From the NCBI RefSeq assembly GCF_026914265.1, contig NC_069124.1, positions 7,962,213-8,026,212 of the forward strand: DNA of 64,000 nucleotides, given 5' to 3'. The DNA comes from Mya arenaria. Lineage: Eukaryota > Mollusca > Bivalvia > Myida > Myidae. Below are positions 1 through 10,642 of this stretch, one piece after another. Position 1 is the stretch's first letter, and each line of letters begins with the position of its first letter. Below the pieces are notes generated by a model. That model did not search any database and had not been told where the DNA came from. It worked only from the letters and a program-made list of their open reading frames with translations. A program made the position numbers and the translations under genes.

Positions 1-1709
1 CTTGTATTTACGATGTTTATAATAAGAAAAATGGTTATTTTGGATTGATTTCTTTTTATTCCTACATTGCAACTTGTAGCATTTCTTTCGAGTTACATGT
101 TATTACGTAACAAAATCTTTCATAACATTAAAAGTAATAATTAGCATGTGTGTTACAAATAACATCGAATCACATCAATTTTCTAACGCTTATATATTTG
201 ACATATAAGTTGTCATTTTCATCAAACTGGAAAAACTTTTTGCAGTTTTCCTTATGTGCGAGCCCTTCGTATCAAAAAAGCATTATTTGAATTGTTAGCA
301 CATGTTGTGGATGTGGTTGGTTATTTTCTTGTTTTGCATGTTTGTTAAGATTCTGCCATGAATTTTCTTCTTTTCTTTGACAAACTTATATAATGTATGT
401 TATGTTACAACAGAATTGTGCTGGTTGTATTTATTTTTTTTCGTTCTTGTCTGTGATAACGTATAAAGTTGCTAACGAAATATCTAGTTTTACCAATGGA
501 GCTAGTATGAAAATGAGTATTATATATGTCCACCATCTCTGTTTTTAATTTGTTTCCTGCAGGGATCACAAAGACTGCCACCTTTTATGAAACCTGAAAC
601 TGTTTCCATATATGATATAAACTTTTTTCGTCTTTCTCACTGTAAAAAATCCTTCTTACCGATCCACTCAAAATTCGTCCAATGGGAAGATGAAATCCTC
701 CAACTTCTAATCAATTGATTGATTTCTCTTTTTGAGATATATGTACTTGCAAATATTCTCATTTTTCAATATACCACTCTAGAATTTGAAGGAGAGACTG
801 TGATATGTAAATATATACCAGCTGACATTTATTTACACCATATTCTGTATATACCAAAAGCTGTATCCTCCATATGCTTGGATAGTTCATGTAGCGATGC
901 TTTTATTTATTACCATAACCATTTTCACTATCTCATATTCATGATGCCCTCATTTTGTCTAGCTATTGAAATGTGAATGATAAAAATACAAAGTGAATGA
1001 GACAAAAAAAATTGATTTGACATTTGATAGAGAAGAATTGACGTGTATATATTCATCAATACCTGTCCTACCTGTCCTTATATATTAACATAATTATTTT
1101 ATTCAAGGATGAAATTTAGTGCCTTAGTAATGAAGTTTCAAATTGTTAAACATAGATTTACATTTCTATAAGTTGGTTACTGTAAATTGAATATGCATTG
1201 AAGATGAAAGGACATTATTACCTATCACATGTACAAACTTAAATGCTGCAGACTTAGTGCAAGACAGTTGTATCTCAAAATTGAATTAGAAAGCATAACA
1301 GCAGTCTTGTGCCGAGCCCTTGCTGTATGTGTTTGAAGTTGCTACTTTTGAAGCAATTACTTTGTGTTATTAATTAAGATCTTTCGATATCACAAATTCA
1401 TATTAAGAGTATCAATTTGCCATTCCATTTGTCAGTGTTGTTTATGTGATAGTATATGTGCACTAGTATTACAATACCAATAATACTTATAATACAGATA
1501 TCCGTCCAGAATTGTAGTTTTTATTTGGGGTTTATTTATTATTTATTTTACAACTGTGTAGATAAACTATACTAACTGATCTTATGTATATGTTTGTATG
1601 TATGGTTCCTATTTACATGTAACTAATGGCTTTATTTCTGTTTTAATAATGATAATTGTCAACGCTTCTTAGAACAGACTCTGAATTTTACTGTCCTCAC
1701 TTTTTCTGT
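1..1709 (+). repeat. Near-identical copy of 40989-42704 (CEP135 3' region), probable false duplication
   Basis: This segment aligns end to end with 40989-42704. I found five small length differences (1+1+2+1+2 nt, all missing from this copy, mostly in T or A runs) and no base substitution. They account exactly for the 7-nt length difference. The copy stops at the base where the N gap begins, which is what a redundant contig end looks like. It carries the sequence downstream of the CEP135 stop codon but no CEP135 coding sequence. A real recent duplication cannot be excluded from the sequence alone. Confidence 0.93.
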
Positions 1710-1809
1710 NNNNNNNNNNNNNNNNNNNNNNNNNNNNNNNNNNNNNNNNNNNNNNNNNNNNNNNNNNNNNNNNNNNNNNNNNNNNNNNNNNNNNNNNNNN
1801 NNNNNNNNN
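1710..1809. other. Assembly gap of 100 N
   Basis: A run of exactly 100 unknown bases, the usual placeholder for a scaffold join of unknown length. The left side is the duplicated CEP135 flank and the right side starts inside a minisatellite, so the join has no sequence support in the window. Confidence 0.99.
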
Positions 1810-2312
1810 TGTTGACATGAGCTTGTGGTTTGGACAAGTATTGGCATGAGCTTGCAGTGTGGACAAGTATTGGCATGAGTTTGCAGTGTTGACGAGTGTT
1901 GGCATGAGCTTGTAGTGTTGAAGAGTGCTGACATGAGCTTGCAGTATGGACAAGTGTTGACATGAGCTTGCAGTGCTGACAAGTGTTGGCATAAGCTTGC
2001 AGTGTGGACAAGTGTAAGCATGAGCTTGCAGTGTTGACAAGTGTTGGCATGAGCTTGCAGGGCTGACGAGTATTGGCGTGAGCTTGCAGTGCTGACAAAT
2101 GTTGGCATGAGCTTGCTGTATGGACAAGTATTGGCATGAGCTAACAGTGCTGACGAGTATTGGCGTGAGCTTGCAGTGCTGACGAGTATTGGCATAAGCT
2201 TGCTGTATGGACAAGTATTGGCATGAGCTTACAGTGCTGAAGAGTATTGATGTGAGTTTGCAGTGCTGACGAGTATTAGCATGCACTTGCAGTGCTGACA
2301 CGTATTGGTATG
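1810..2312. repeat. 29-bp minisatellite, about 17 copies
   Basis: Units share the core TTGGCATGAGCTTGCAGTG followed by a variable GACAAGTA-like part, with a period of 29 bp. Because 29 is not a multiple of three and the units lack stops on the minus strand, three overlapping long minus-strand reading frames appear. They are by-products of the repeat. The array begins at the assembly gap, so its true length is unknown. Confidence 0.93.
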
Positions 2313-3171
2313 TGATGCAGCGTGAGCTTTCAGTGGGGATGAGGCATATGTTGCACCTCCTGCATAAATGACACTATCCGATTGGTGGAGAACCATAACA
2401 TAGCGGGTTGTATAATCCATTTATTTCCTGGTAATTGTATACCCTTTTAATTTAATATTAAAAAAAATCCTATAAAATATACTCTGTGAGATATAAGTTT
2501 CACTGTTGGTAGCTTCGCTCTAACATGGTACTAAATTATTATACTGAGGGTGTATATCCCATACACCCCATCTACTTAGATTAAAAAAAGTGCTTTAAAA
2601 AGTAAAACATGAAAATTGCCCATACTGCAGAGATTAATTACAATCAAAGTAAAGGCCCCTAGTGTAATGCAAATCCCCTTTTTCTGAGCAAAAGCCCTGG
2701 AAAGCCTTCAAAAAGGTCACGGATTTAATTTCCAACACAGTCCAGTCAACACAAGTATGTCAATGACGCCTACAAGTAGCATCTCAAGCGCTGAAAGAAA
2801 GGTTCAATCTTCTGTTTACGCCCCTTTCCAGGAAGCTGGGAATATATTGCTTAGCTAGTTGTTCTGGCAGCTATACATGTTTATCATAATGTTTAACTGC
2901 AGAGTTATTGACCTTTGTTGCTTTGCTTTGCATTGTCTGCAGCATTAGTTGAAAACTATAGGAGGGAATTAAATAAAACTTCATAATACAATATGTTGAA
3001 TCACTGCTTCTAAAATGTAGCTTCAAAGACAGTCCAAAAATGAACAAAAAATAACCCTTCAACAATATTGTCATTTTAATTTAAGGTGGGATTTCAAAAT
3101 ATTTCAATACCTTTTCCCTATCAAATCGCTGTTTGGGGTATTTTATAACATTTAGTAATCTTTTTATAAGA
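2313..3171. other. Intergenic, no gene seen
   Basis: AT-rich sequence between the minisatellite and the 3' end of the zinc-finger gene. I see no convincing open frame, splice signal or repeat family here. Short frames at 2229-2420 and 2871-3074 (minus) have no recognisable domain. Confidence 0.6.
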
Positions 3172-3177
3172 TTTATT
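3172..3177 (-). terminator. Poly(A) signal AATAAA of the zinc-finger gene
   Basis: AATAAA on the minus strand, about 150 nt after the zinc-finger stop codon. This is a reasonable cleavage/polyadenylation signal for that gene. Confidence 0.55.
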
Positions 3178-3324
3178 GCTTTTTGACAAAGACAGCAGTT
3201 CAACTTCATAGACATTATAATAATTGCACAACTAAACATGTAAACTTATGCTATTCTAAAATAAATATTAAAAATAAATATTAAAGAATATAATACACAT
3301 CATGGCAACTTCATGAAAGAGACA

Positions 3325-5548
3325 CTAAGGTCTGTCAGTATTAAACAATTTCAAGTTCTGAATATCATTCGCAACAACGGATGAGATGGGATGAGCAAAA
3401 CTGGAGTGTAAAGAAAACAGAGTTGTATAAGATGGTGTGTCACTCTCCTTTCCCAGGTTTAAAACCTTTATGGCATCACTTTCAGCCATTGTTCCATCTG
3501 GCTTCAACTGTTCAACTGTTTGCGTCACTGCAGAAGTCACCACAACAGGCACAGGAACGCTATGCTTGGGGATATTTAAAACACTTTCTGCGCTCTTCCT
3601 TTTACTTGAAGAGGTCTGTTCATTTACTGTTGAGAATGTTCCGTCTAAATTTTCTGTAAACAACTGCAAGTGTTCACTATCCGGAACTACTATACTCTGT
3701 TGGTGATTGGTTTGTTGTAAATGAATCAACTGAACTGGCATTAATTCTGTTTGATAGTTTCCGTCACTCTTTGGTACTTCCAGCATGATTGTGTTTGAGG
3801 CTGTATTGCTTGTAGTGCGATCTTGAACAAGAAATGCAACAGCATGTGATTTACTAGTATTCGATTTCATTTGATGGTCCTGATAATAAGGTAAAGGAGC
3901 ATACTCATTTTGTGTTCCATCCAGATTGAGATAAGGGTTAAACGGAGGTAGCACATTATGTTTTTGAGTTTCATTGACGTTTGAAACATAAGTGTGTTCA
4001 GCCAATTGCTGGTGAACAATATTGCTTAAAACTTGCTCTTGGATTGAGCTTGATTTTGTTGTCTTGTCAATGTTGTCTTTCTCTTTCTCCTCATCATCAT
4101 GATTTCTCTGAACGATGTCTTCTCGCCAAGTGCTCACATCTTTGTTAATCTTATGGACTGACTGGAGATGTCTTCTAACAACTGAAGGGTCACCAAAGTT
4201 TCTTCTACAAAGTTTACATTGAAACGGTCTAAAGCCATCATGTGCTCTTTCATGCCTTTGTAATGCTTGTTTCTGTGTAAATCCTCGACCACAAGTTTCA
4301 CATTTGAAATCTTTTGTCTCCTTGTGAATGGCACGGTGGGCATTCAATGTAGACCTTTGGTTAAAAGCCTTTCCACAGGATGGGTGGGAACAAACAAATT
4401 TCTTCTCCTGTGAGTGCACGGTTTTGTGGTCTCTCAATGCAGACTCGTATGCATAAGACTTTCCACATACCTGGCATACAAATGGCCTCAAACCTTTGTG
4501 AACATTCATATGCTGCAGCATGGTATGCTTTTTGTGAAACTCTTGCCACATTCCTGGCAAAGAAAGCTCATTTTGATACCAAGATGTTCATTTTTATTAT
4601 GAAGCTCCAAATTAAATTTTGATGCAAACATCTTATTGCAGTTATTTTCTTCACATTTATATTCTTTCTTTTTATAGTCTGTTCTATGAGTTTTCATGTG
4701 GGCAGCAAAACTCTTCTGGCATTTGTATAGTTTTCCGCATATTTCACAAGTACTAGGGTTGTCCTCATGTGTCACATAATGGCGAGTCAGGTATTTGATA
4801 TTCAAAAACACTTTTTCACAAACTCTACATTTCACAAGAGAATCTTTACTGCCCTCCATTGAGTCCTCAGATGGCTCAGTAGCATTTGAATCACATGATT
4901 TTACGGTAGAGTGTGTAGCGTTTTCATAAATTTGTTTTTTAAGAAGCTGTTTAATACTTGATGTCCCCATTTTGATAATTTCATTTTTCTTCCTTACAAT
5001 ACTTTTTGCTTTCTTAAGTTCTTCTTCAACCAGTTTCTGCACCATAAAATCATGTAAAAAGCTCTCCATTTTTTCACTTGGTACTTTCCCTGATATTCCA
5101 ACTTTCCAATTGTTCAGAACATTTTCATTACCACCAACATCAGTTACTTTAACATCACCATCATTGGTCATTTCTGAGAAATCATTTAACTCTACTTTAA
5201 CTTTACAATCGCTATGTGCATCTTTATTATCAGAGTCATCATCCTCATAATCGTTAAATTCGCTAAGGTATCTTTCTTCATCTGTATCTTCCTCCAACAT
5301 TTGTGGCTGACTCGGGTCAATGAAATCTGCACTGTCCTCAAAATCTTCATGAGCAGGCTCACTCGTATTCCCATGATCAGCAAAAGTGGAAATGTTGTTT
5401 CCAGGAAACTGTGAGACATAATCATGCTTCTTTTCAAGATTAATGTATCCGGTTCATTCTGCGTAACCCCAACACCACGACTGAGAGCTTCAGCAGCCTC
5501 AACCAGCGCCGAGAATGATATTGACTGGTTGGCAATTGGGGTCTGGTT
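3325..5548 (-). CDS. C2H2 zinc-finger protein, large last coding exon
   Basis: Minus-strand exon preceded by a strong acceptor (T-rich tract then CAG at 5551-5549) and joined in phase 0 to the exon at 7172-7417, giving a protein of about 820 aa. It starts with a region containing ANQSISFSALVEAAEALSRG, followed by an acidic stretch (LEEDTDEERYLSEF). About eight C2H2 fingers follow, between roughly 4840 and 4130: CRVC, CEIC, an atypical C-x5-C finger, CQEC, CQVC, CSHPSC, CETC and CKLC. A long Ser/Thr/Gln-rich tail ends the protein. Linkers between the later fingers are TGEKP-like but degenerate. The family binds DNA in the nucleus; the target and the orthologue are not recognised. The reading frame changes twice by one base: near 5420 (A run in LKK/KHDYV) and at the A5 run 4529-4533 inside finger 4. 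One extra A at 4529-4533 restores a perfect C-x2-C-x12-H-x3-H finger. These are either sequence errors or early decay. Confidence 0.85.
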
Positions 5549-5835
5549 CTGAAAAAAGGGAATATTTTTTAGATGTACATGTATTCACTACAATCAGTAC
5601 CAATGTGCTTGTCATGTTGCTTTATTTACAGTAATTACTTTCAACAGGAATATTTTGTTATGAATACCAAAGCTGTTATTTTCACTTTAGTGTCAAAATT
5701 AAACATATTTATACTCATATCTGAAAAATGACTCTGTACAAGAAAAGGGCACAGCAGGGTGTAGTGAAAAGGCAGCAGGCTTCCAGAAAAAGGCAGCGGG
5801 GCCCCAAGTTATTACTTAATTATTTTCAATTATTG

Positions 5836-5962
5836 TAGTGTGAGTGGGCTAGAACCAGCTGCCCGGTTAGCTAAGTTGGTTAGAGCACTGTGCTAGTCTT
5901 CCAGCGGTCATGGGTTCAAGCCCCACACCGGGTGGTCACACTTTTCCTCCAAGGTTTACTTT
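5836..5962 (+). mobile_element. tRNA-derived SINE, copy 1
   Basis: Pol III A box TAGCTAAGTTGG at 5868-5879 and B box GGTTCAAGCCCC at 5913-5924. The head is tRNA-sized, and its ends (GCCCGGT and ACCGGGT) can form a seven-pair acceptor stem. It is followed by CACTTTTCCTCCAAG and a variable tail. It lies in the intron of the zinc-finger gene. A second copy with the same leader follows at 6021. Confidence 0.75.
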
Positions 5963-6020
5963 ACTGGTGGCAGCGGTAAACAGCAGAAGTGCCTCCGTCC
6001 GCCTTAAATGTTAACTGGGA

Positions 6021-7162
6021 GGAGGAGTGTAGTGCGAATGGACTTGAACCGGCTGCCCTGTTAGCTCAGTTTGTTACGCACCAGTCAATTGTAACTAACC
6101 ACCGCCCTCCCCGAAGGTTCGGGGGTAGCCAGGGAAATGGGCAGTATTTTTACCTTTCAGGTGGCCCTGCAGTGCCGGGTGAATGCAGTGGTTTTGTCTT
6201 TGCGCCAAACATGGCCGGGAATGGGCCTTTCTAAGAGTCCCAGGGGTAAGAGGCATTTGACTGGGATTTTACTAGTCTAAAATAATAGACGTGTTATACA
6301 GGATTCTTCCAATCCCTAACGTCTAAACGGGAATGTGCAAAAAAGGGGGTGTTTTAAAAATATTGAAATTGCTTTAAGTGAAGTATTTTATGGTTGAAAT
6401 TGATCATAAAGAGTTATATTCCTATTTCACCATGTAAGTGAAATGTTATTTTGCAATAAACAAGAATTTAATGCATTAAAACAAGTTGTTTACCTTTCCA
6501 ATAAAACGAAAGTTGACTGACACAGACAACAATTATGCAAAGGGGAACAACTCGATATAATCGTAATAACTCGGCCTCCTCCGACAAAGCTTCGAGATAG
6601 ACCTCGTTACACAATCGTAACAACTCGCCCATGGCCGAAATGTTCCGAGCGATTTAAAACTGTGCCCTAGAGCCTTGCAGGTGCCCTTCATGTATATATC
6701 GTTATGTTTTGACAGAATGAAATAAAGAAAAGCTGTCAAACTCATAATTATAAGTTGGATATTTATTTTTTGTGTACGGAAAATATAAAATAACATTATC
6801 TGGTAATATTTCTTGTTTTTATGATATTTTATAGACGCTATATGCTTTAAGCCGGAATCCTGATCGGAACAACTACCCACTTTTGATACTGAACAATTTG
6901 TACGTGAAGGATTTGCCATATCAAAAAAAAAAAATCTGTCAACGTACAACTATTTGAACTAGGATTTTACCAGCAGTTTGTCCCCACAGAACGGGGATTT
7001 TACCTGGGCTTGGCTGGACAGAAAGTGGAAGTCCCTGTTATCCCCCAGACCGGGGGGGGGCATTGGTTACAATTGACTGGTGCATTAGAGCACCATGTTA
7101 GTGTTCCGGCAGTCGTTGGTTCGAGCCCCACACCGGGCGCACTTTTCCTCCAAGATTTACTT
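6021..7162 (+). mobile_element. tRNA-derived SINE, copy 2, split by a MITE
   Basis: The left half (about 6026-6076) repeats the leader and A box of the SINE copy at 5836. The right half (7085-7162) carries the rest, including B box GGTTCGAGCCCC and the CACTTTTCCTCCAAG segment. The 1,008 bp between them are the MITE at 6077-7084. SINE homology ends about 10 nt before the donor splice site of the zinc-finger exon 1 (7171). Confidence 0.75.
6077..7084. mobile_element. Non-autonomous DNA transposon, Harbinger-like MITE
   Basis: Terminal inverted repeats of 30 bp or more: the left end begins CGCACCAGTCAATTGTAAC and the right end reads TGCACCAGTCAATTGTAAC on the opposite strand. Both ends continue into C-rich sequence. 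TTA on each side (6074-6076 and 7085-7087) looks like a 3-bp target duplication, as PIF/Harbinger elements make. There is no transposase frame. The insertion splits a SINE and is therefore younger than it. Superfamily assignment rests only on target-duplication size. Confidence 0.8.
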
Positions 7163-7171
7163 TAGGATTAC

Positions 7172-7417
7172 CTCCATTGGAGTGTACGAGCTGTCCATTG
7201 ATCCAAACACTGCTTGAGTATTCATTAAAGCATTCTGAACGTTGATCAATGAGTGCAATGTTCCTTGCAAGACAACACTGTCATCAGACTTGGAAATGCT
7301 GACATTTTCTGTGTCACAAATTTTTGTCAGCACTGCATCTACATGGACAACTGCAGGAAAAGAGTCGAAGAATTCTTGGGCTATTGTTGCGTTAACTCTG
7401 CAGAAAACATTCACCAT
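7172..7417 (-). CDS. C2H2 zinc-finger protein, first coding exon
   Basis: ATG at 7417 opens an 82-codon exon (MVNVFCRVNATIAQEFF... to SSYTPME) that ends at a donor, GAG then GTAATC. It joins the acceptor at 5549 in phase 0 without a stop. This N-terminal segment has no zinc finger and no domain I recognise. It may be an oligomerisation or partner-binding region, but that is only a guess. The 5' side faces the putative CEP135 first exon at 7640-7716, about 220 bp away, suggesting a shared promoter. The intron between the two coding exons (5549-7171) consists largely of SINEs and a MITE. Confidence 0.8.
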
Positions 7418-7660
7418 TTTAAATAAATAACAAAGATCAGCTGATGTATTAGTAGTTTCAGTTTTGATTTTACAGCAGCCATTTTTAGAGAAGTTACAGC
7501 AATTTTATTTACCGCAAAGAAATTTACCAAAACGAAAAAATAAAGGAAAGAAGAACTCGTTATAAAGGTAATTCGTCCAATATGGGAACTCCTTTACACT
7601 ATTAAACAGGTGCTCAAATTATTTTTGTCGTTTTTTAAGTGAGGAACATGTTCGGTGAGG
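7418..7660. promoter_or_regulatory. Putative bidirectional promoter (zinc-finger gene and CEP135)
   Basis: Short interval between the minus-strand zinc-finger start codon (7417) and a plus-strand candidate first exon ending in GTAAGT at 7717. The motif AAAATGGCGGAT at 7665-7676 resembles a YY1-type promoter element. No TATA box stands out. This is an inference from arrangement. Confidence 0.4.
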
Positions 7661-7716
7661 AACAAAATGGCGGATTCTTTGTGTATTGTTGTATTTTTTG
7701 TTGACATATTGACCTG
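7640..7716 (+). other. CEP135: Candidate non-coding first exon of CEP135
   Basis: Ends at a consensus donor (CCTG then GTAAGTAGG). The acceptor TTTCCATTTCAG at 11664-11675, just before the CEP135 start codon, shows that an upstream 5'UTR exon should exist. If the two are spliced, ATG at 7667 gives a 16-codon upstream frame whose TGA stop is formed across the junction. The transcription start is not defined by the sequence. Confidence 0.35.
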
Positions 7717-8781
7717 GTAAGTAGGTTTATATCACTGTTATAATTTAAATAAAAACACCTACACGAAAGCCAGACCTAAACGCTACTCTTTATTTTCAAG
7801 AAGCGTTAACAATAAGTAATTGAATGTATAAGCTGAAAGATTGTTTGTTAACACAGTGAAGAAAGAAAATTGCTGGTTTTAATCAAAATTTGAAGTTCTT
7901 GGCCTTATTTTATAAATTAAATTATTATCGCGTTTTTTGCATCTATATTTCTTTGCGACGGCCTATGCGCAAAGGCCTAGTTTAAGCCTTCTATAAGTGA
8001 CCCCCCCCCCAAACTGTGTATAGTACACAACATCTGTGTATGGATCTTAATCTTTATTGCCTTGTGCTGTCTATCAGACCTCTGTTCTGAGTATCCTGCT
8101 ATGCAGATCAAGTTTTATTATAGAAATAGTCAACCCTTTATGGCCCTGACCCAATAAACAAATATACAGGAAACTGGCCCCTACTGTGACACCAGTGCAT
8201 TTAACAGGGGATGCACAACAGGGGATCATCATGCCAGACATTCCTTAAACTAGGCCATTATGGGTACTATGTGTTCAATTGTTTATGTTTAAACACCTGT
8301 ATGCCGTGAAAGTTCTATGCAATTTTTGTTCGGTGCAGAATCAGACTAACCCTTATGGTTCTCTGATATCTAAGTGTAAGTAAAACACGAGCTGTACATA
8401 ACTAAGGTTTACACTCATGACTAAAGGCGATTTCTTGCCCAATAATTAGTATGTTCATCTATAACTTTGCCCGAAAATGGCTTTACCGGAACTTGGACGC
8501 AACTCATGCATTTTTTTTTCATTTTGTAAACAAACAATCTTTCAAAGCAGATATAACCTTTTTACTCTTTTACAAGATGTAATGATATAACTTATTACTA
8601 ACTAGCCGAGATGAACTCGAATCTAAAACCATGCCATTCGTTGGGCATATATATATATAATAACTAGCCATAATGCATGCAGTCAGTATCATCGACACCC
8701 ACTAAATCTAATGAAGACATTTTAGAAGTCCAATTTCACCATGTCAGAAAATAATCCTATATGGCACTATCAACTCTAATA

Positions 8782-8991
8782 TTATTCATTGATCAGATGT
8801 ACAAGACAGGTATCTGTGGAAAAACTGTTTCTAAAACCTGAGTGTAATCCATACATCACATGTGCAGCAGATTTTAACTGACTAAACCGTATTAAGTTAT
8901 CTAATATACACATACTGTGTTTAGATACTACACTAAGGAAACTAGCAGGTCTTATGTTTTCTATATCAAGGTTACTGTTTTTCTTAAACAC
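8782..8991 (-). mobile_element. LINE reverse transcriptase fragment
   Basis: A 69-aa frame contains NIRPASFLSVVSKHSMCILD and GLHSGFRNSFSTDTCLVHL. These correspond to the N-x-RP-x-SLLS and Q-SGFR-x-x-x-STDT blocks of non-LTR retrotransposon reverse transcriptases. Only a short piece remains, with no catalytic YADD block in frame, so it is a dead 5'-truncated or internally deleted copy. Confidence 0.65.
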
Positions 8992-9229
8992 ATGTTATAC
9001 ACGTGCATTTGTCATTGTTTTCAGTGATGGCATATTTACAATGTACGCGATTGGATTTTTTTAATCATTCTTCAAAAATATCTAGCGTAACTTTAAATAT
9101 ATGTCAGTAGCTTTAGCATCGTCTGATAGGGACGACGCATGACGCCTGACGCATTACTTTGACCCCATTCATCATGGAACGGGTCAACCGTGTGTGTCCG
9201 ACGATGATCATTCTGGGACTAACTGGACC

Positions 9230-9687
9230 TTTGTTTATTTGAGTTTATCAAGGTCTGCCCGCGCCCATTGGCTGCATTATGGCTTGACCCCGCCGTGACG
9301 CCATCACGACTTAAATTGTGTTTAAATGCCATAAGTGACATGAGATAGAAGTGACAGCAATTCGCAGTCAAATCCAGGCATTGAAAGACTTGAAGAAACA
9401 GAGTGAGATACAAGAAATCCGGGTGCGATACCCTAGCTCTTTGCGAAGAGACCTCTTGGTTCTTTAACGTGCTCGGTGTAAAGCACCGATACACGGGATA
9501 CAACTTTCCTGGGTTGAACCAGTACTGAGTACACCACTTTCCCAAGCACTACCCTTTAAATGCCAAACGCCAGGCAAGGGAGCTACTTGTACCAGCTTTT
9601 AACGTCTTTCGGTATGACGCCTGGGATCGAACCCACGACCTCCCGCTCCGTAAGCGGACGCTTAACCACAAGGCCACGGAGACGGTT
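9230..9687 (-). mobile_element. Full-length tRNA-derived SINE with 13-bp target duplication
   Basis: Minus-strand element. Its tRNA-like head lies next to 9687 (A-box region GGCCTTGTGGTTAAGCG, B box GGGTTCGATCCC). A body follows that includes GCACGTTAAAGAACC, a segment that recurs in metazoan SINE cores as I recall. The 3' end at 9230 is AAATAAACAAA-like. Perfect 13-bp direct repeats GACTAACTGGACC flank it (9217-9229 and 9688-9700), which fixes both ends. A 108-codon minus frame inside it is not a gene. Confidence 0.9.
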
Positions 9688-9737
9688 GACTAACTGGACC
9701 ATCATTATTGTAGGCCTATATACTGCTGGTTAAAAAT

Positions 9738-9895
9738 GGAACCTGGTCAAATAGCCCCGATTTTGGTCAAATAGCCCCCCACTTTTGGTACAAAAGCCCC
9801 ACCTGAAAAAAAAATGGTCAAAACGCCCCCAATTTGGTCGAAAAGCCCCCATTTTGGTCAAATATCCACCACTTCTTTTTTATTTGAAATTAGAG
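9738..9895. mobile_element. Isolated end of a long-TIR transposon
   Basis: Begins GGAACCTGGTCAAATAGCC and continues with repeated GGTCAAA(A/T)(A/C)GCCCCC motifs. It matches the inverted right terminus of the complete element at 49568-50883 over roughly 150 bp. The opposite terminus is not visible nearby, so this is a truncated or solo end. Confidence 0.7.
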
Positions 9896-10309
9896 ATAAG
9901 CATATATATGACATGAACCTGTCCGTATGGAAACTGTAGACTGCAACCGTAAACATGATATAGATTTTCTTTCCGGTAAAACAGCTCTCGTCGAAAGAGG
10001 TTTTTAAATCTCCGCCATATTCAAAACAAGCGCCTGTCAAAACATGTTTACGACATAAATTATTTTTTCATATACTACCTTAAATTCTGCTTTTTGACAG
10101 GTAAGTAAATTTCTTACTTGCAGAACGTTTGAGTAATGAGGTGCCAAGTCAAAATTAGCAACATGGCGTAACATGCGAGCCCCTTCAAAAATAATATATT
10201 TTCTGTTGACAAGTGTTGTTATTTTTTACCACAATTGACACAAACAATTACAAAAACGTAAAACTCAGTGCTACTGTTTAGGCAGTCATGGTTAGAGTCC
10301 TACATTTGC

Positions 10310-10450
10310 GAAAAATGTGCGCGGTGTGTGGGGATTGAACCAACGACCACCGCTACTCTTACTAGCAGTTGCATGGCACTCTTACCATCTAACCAACTGA
10401 AGTAACCAGGCAGCTGACTCTTACACCTCCAACTCCCACGGGGTTACTTT
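10310..10450 (-). mobile_element. tRNA-derived SINE fragment
   Basis: On the minus strand an A-box-like CAGTTGGTTAGATGG and a B box GGTTCAATCCCC lie about 50 nt apart, followed by CACACACCGCGCAC. The layout resembles the SINE head at 5836 but the family seems different or more diverged. Exact ends and target duplications were not found. Confidence 0.6.
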
Positions 10451-10642
10451 TTTTGGTAACAGCAGCAACATTTGATTCATATTCAACTCATGGGCAACAT
10501 TAAAAATATTATAAATGATGTTCTTTTTGAATTGGAATCAAGGTTTGTATCAATTTACATCAGTGCACACACCTGCATGTGAAGCATAAAAAAATCAGAA
10601 ATGTTGTTAGTTTCCATTTTGCAGCTACCATACACTTCTTAA

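Noticed and set aside
1659-2301. Three minus-strand frames up to 210 codons over the gap and 29-bp array
   Set aside because: They run through N bases and repeat units with a period of 29; not a gene.
5868-5935. A functional tRNA gene
   Set aside because: The acceptor stem and A/B boxes are good, but the anticodon arm does not fold properly and the tRNA-like part continues into a SINE body repeated nearby.
5989-6234. 81-codon plus-strand frame
   Set aside because: Lies across SINE and MITE sequence and has no domain.
8782-8991. A host gene exon
   Set aside because: The peptide fits reverse-transcriptase blocks of LINEs better than any host protein.
9219-9545. 108-codon minus-strand frame
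   Set aside because: Entirely inside the SINE flanked by 13-bp duplications.
10082-10101. Donor-like CAGGTAAGTAAAT after a T-rich tract
   Set aside because: Could end a second CEP135 5'UTR exon, but no matching start or acceptor can be fixed from sequence.
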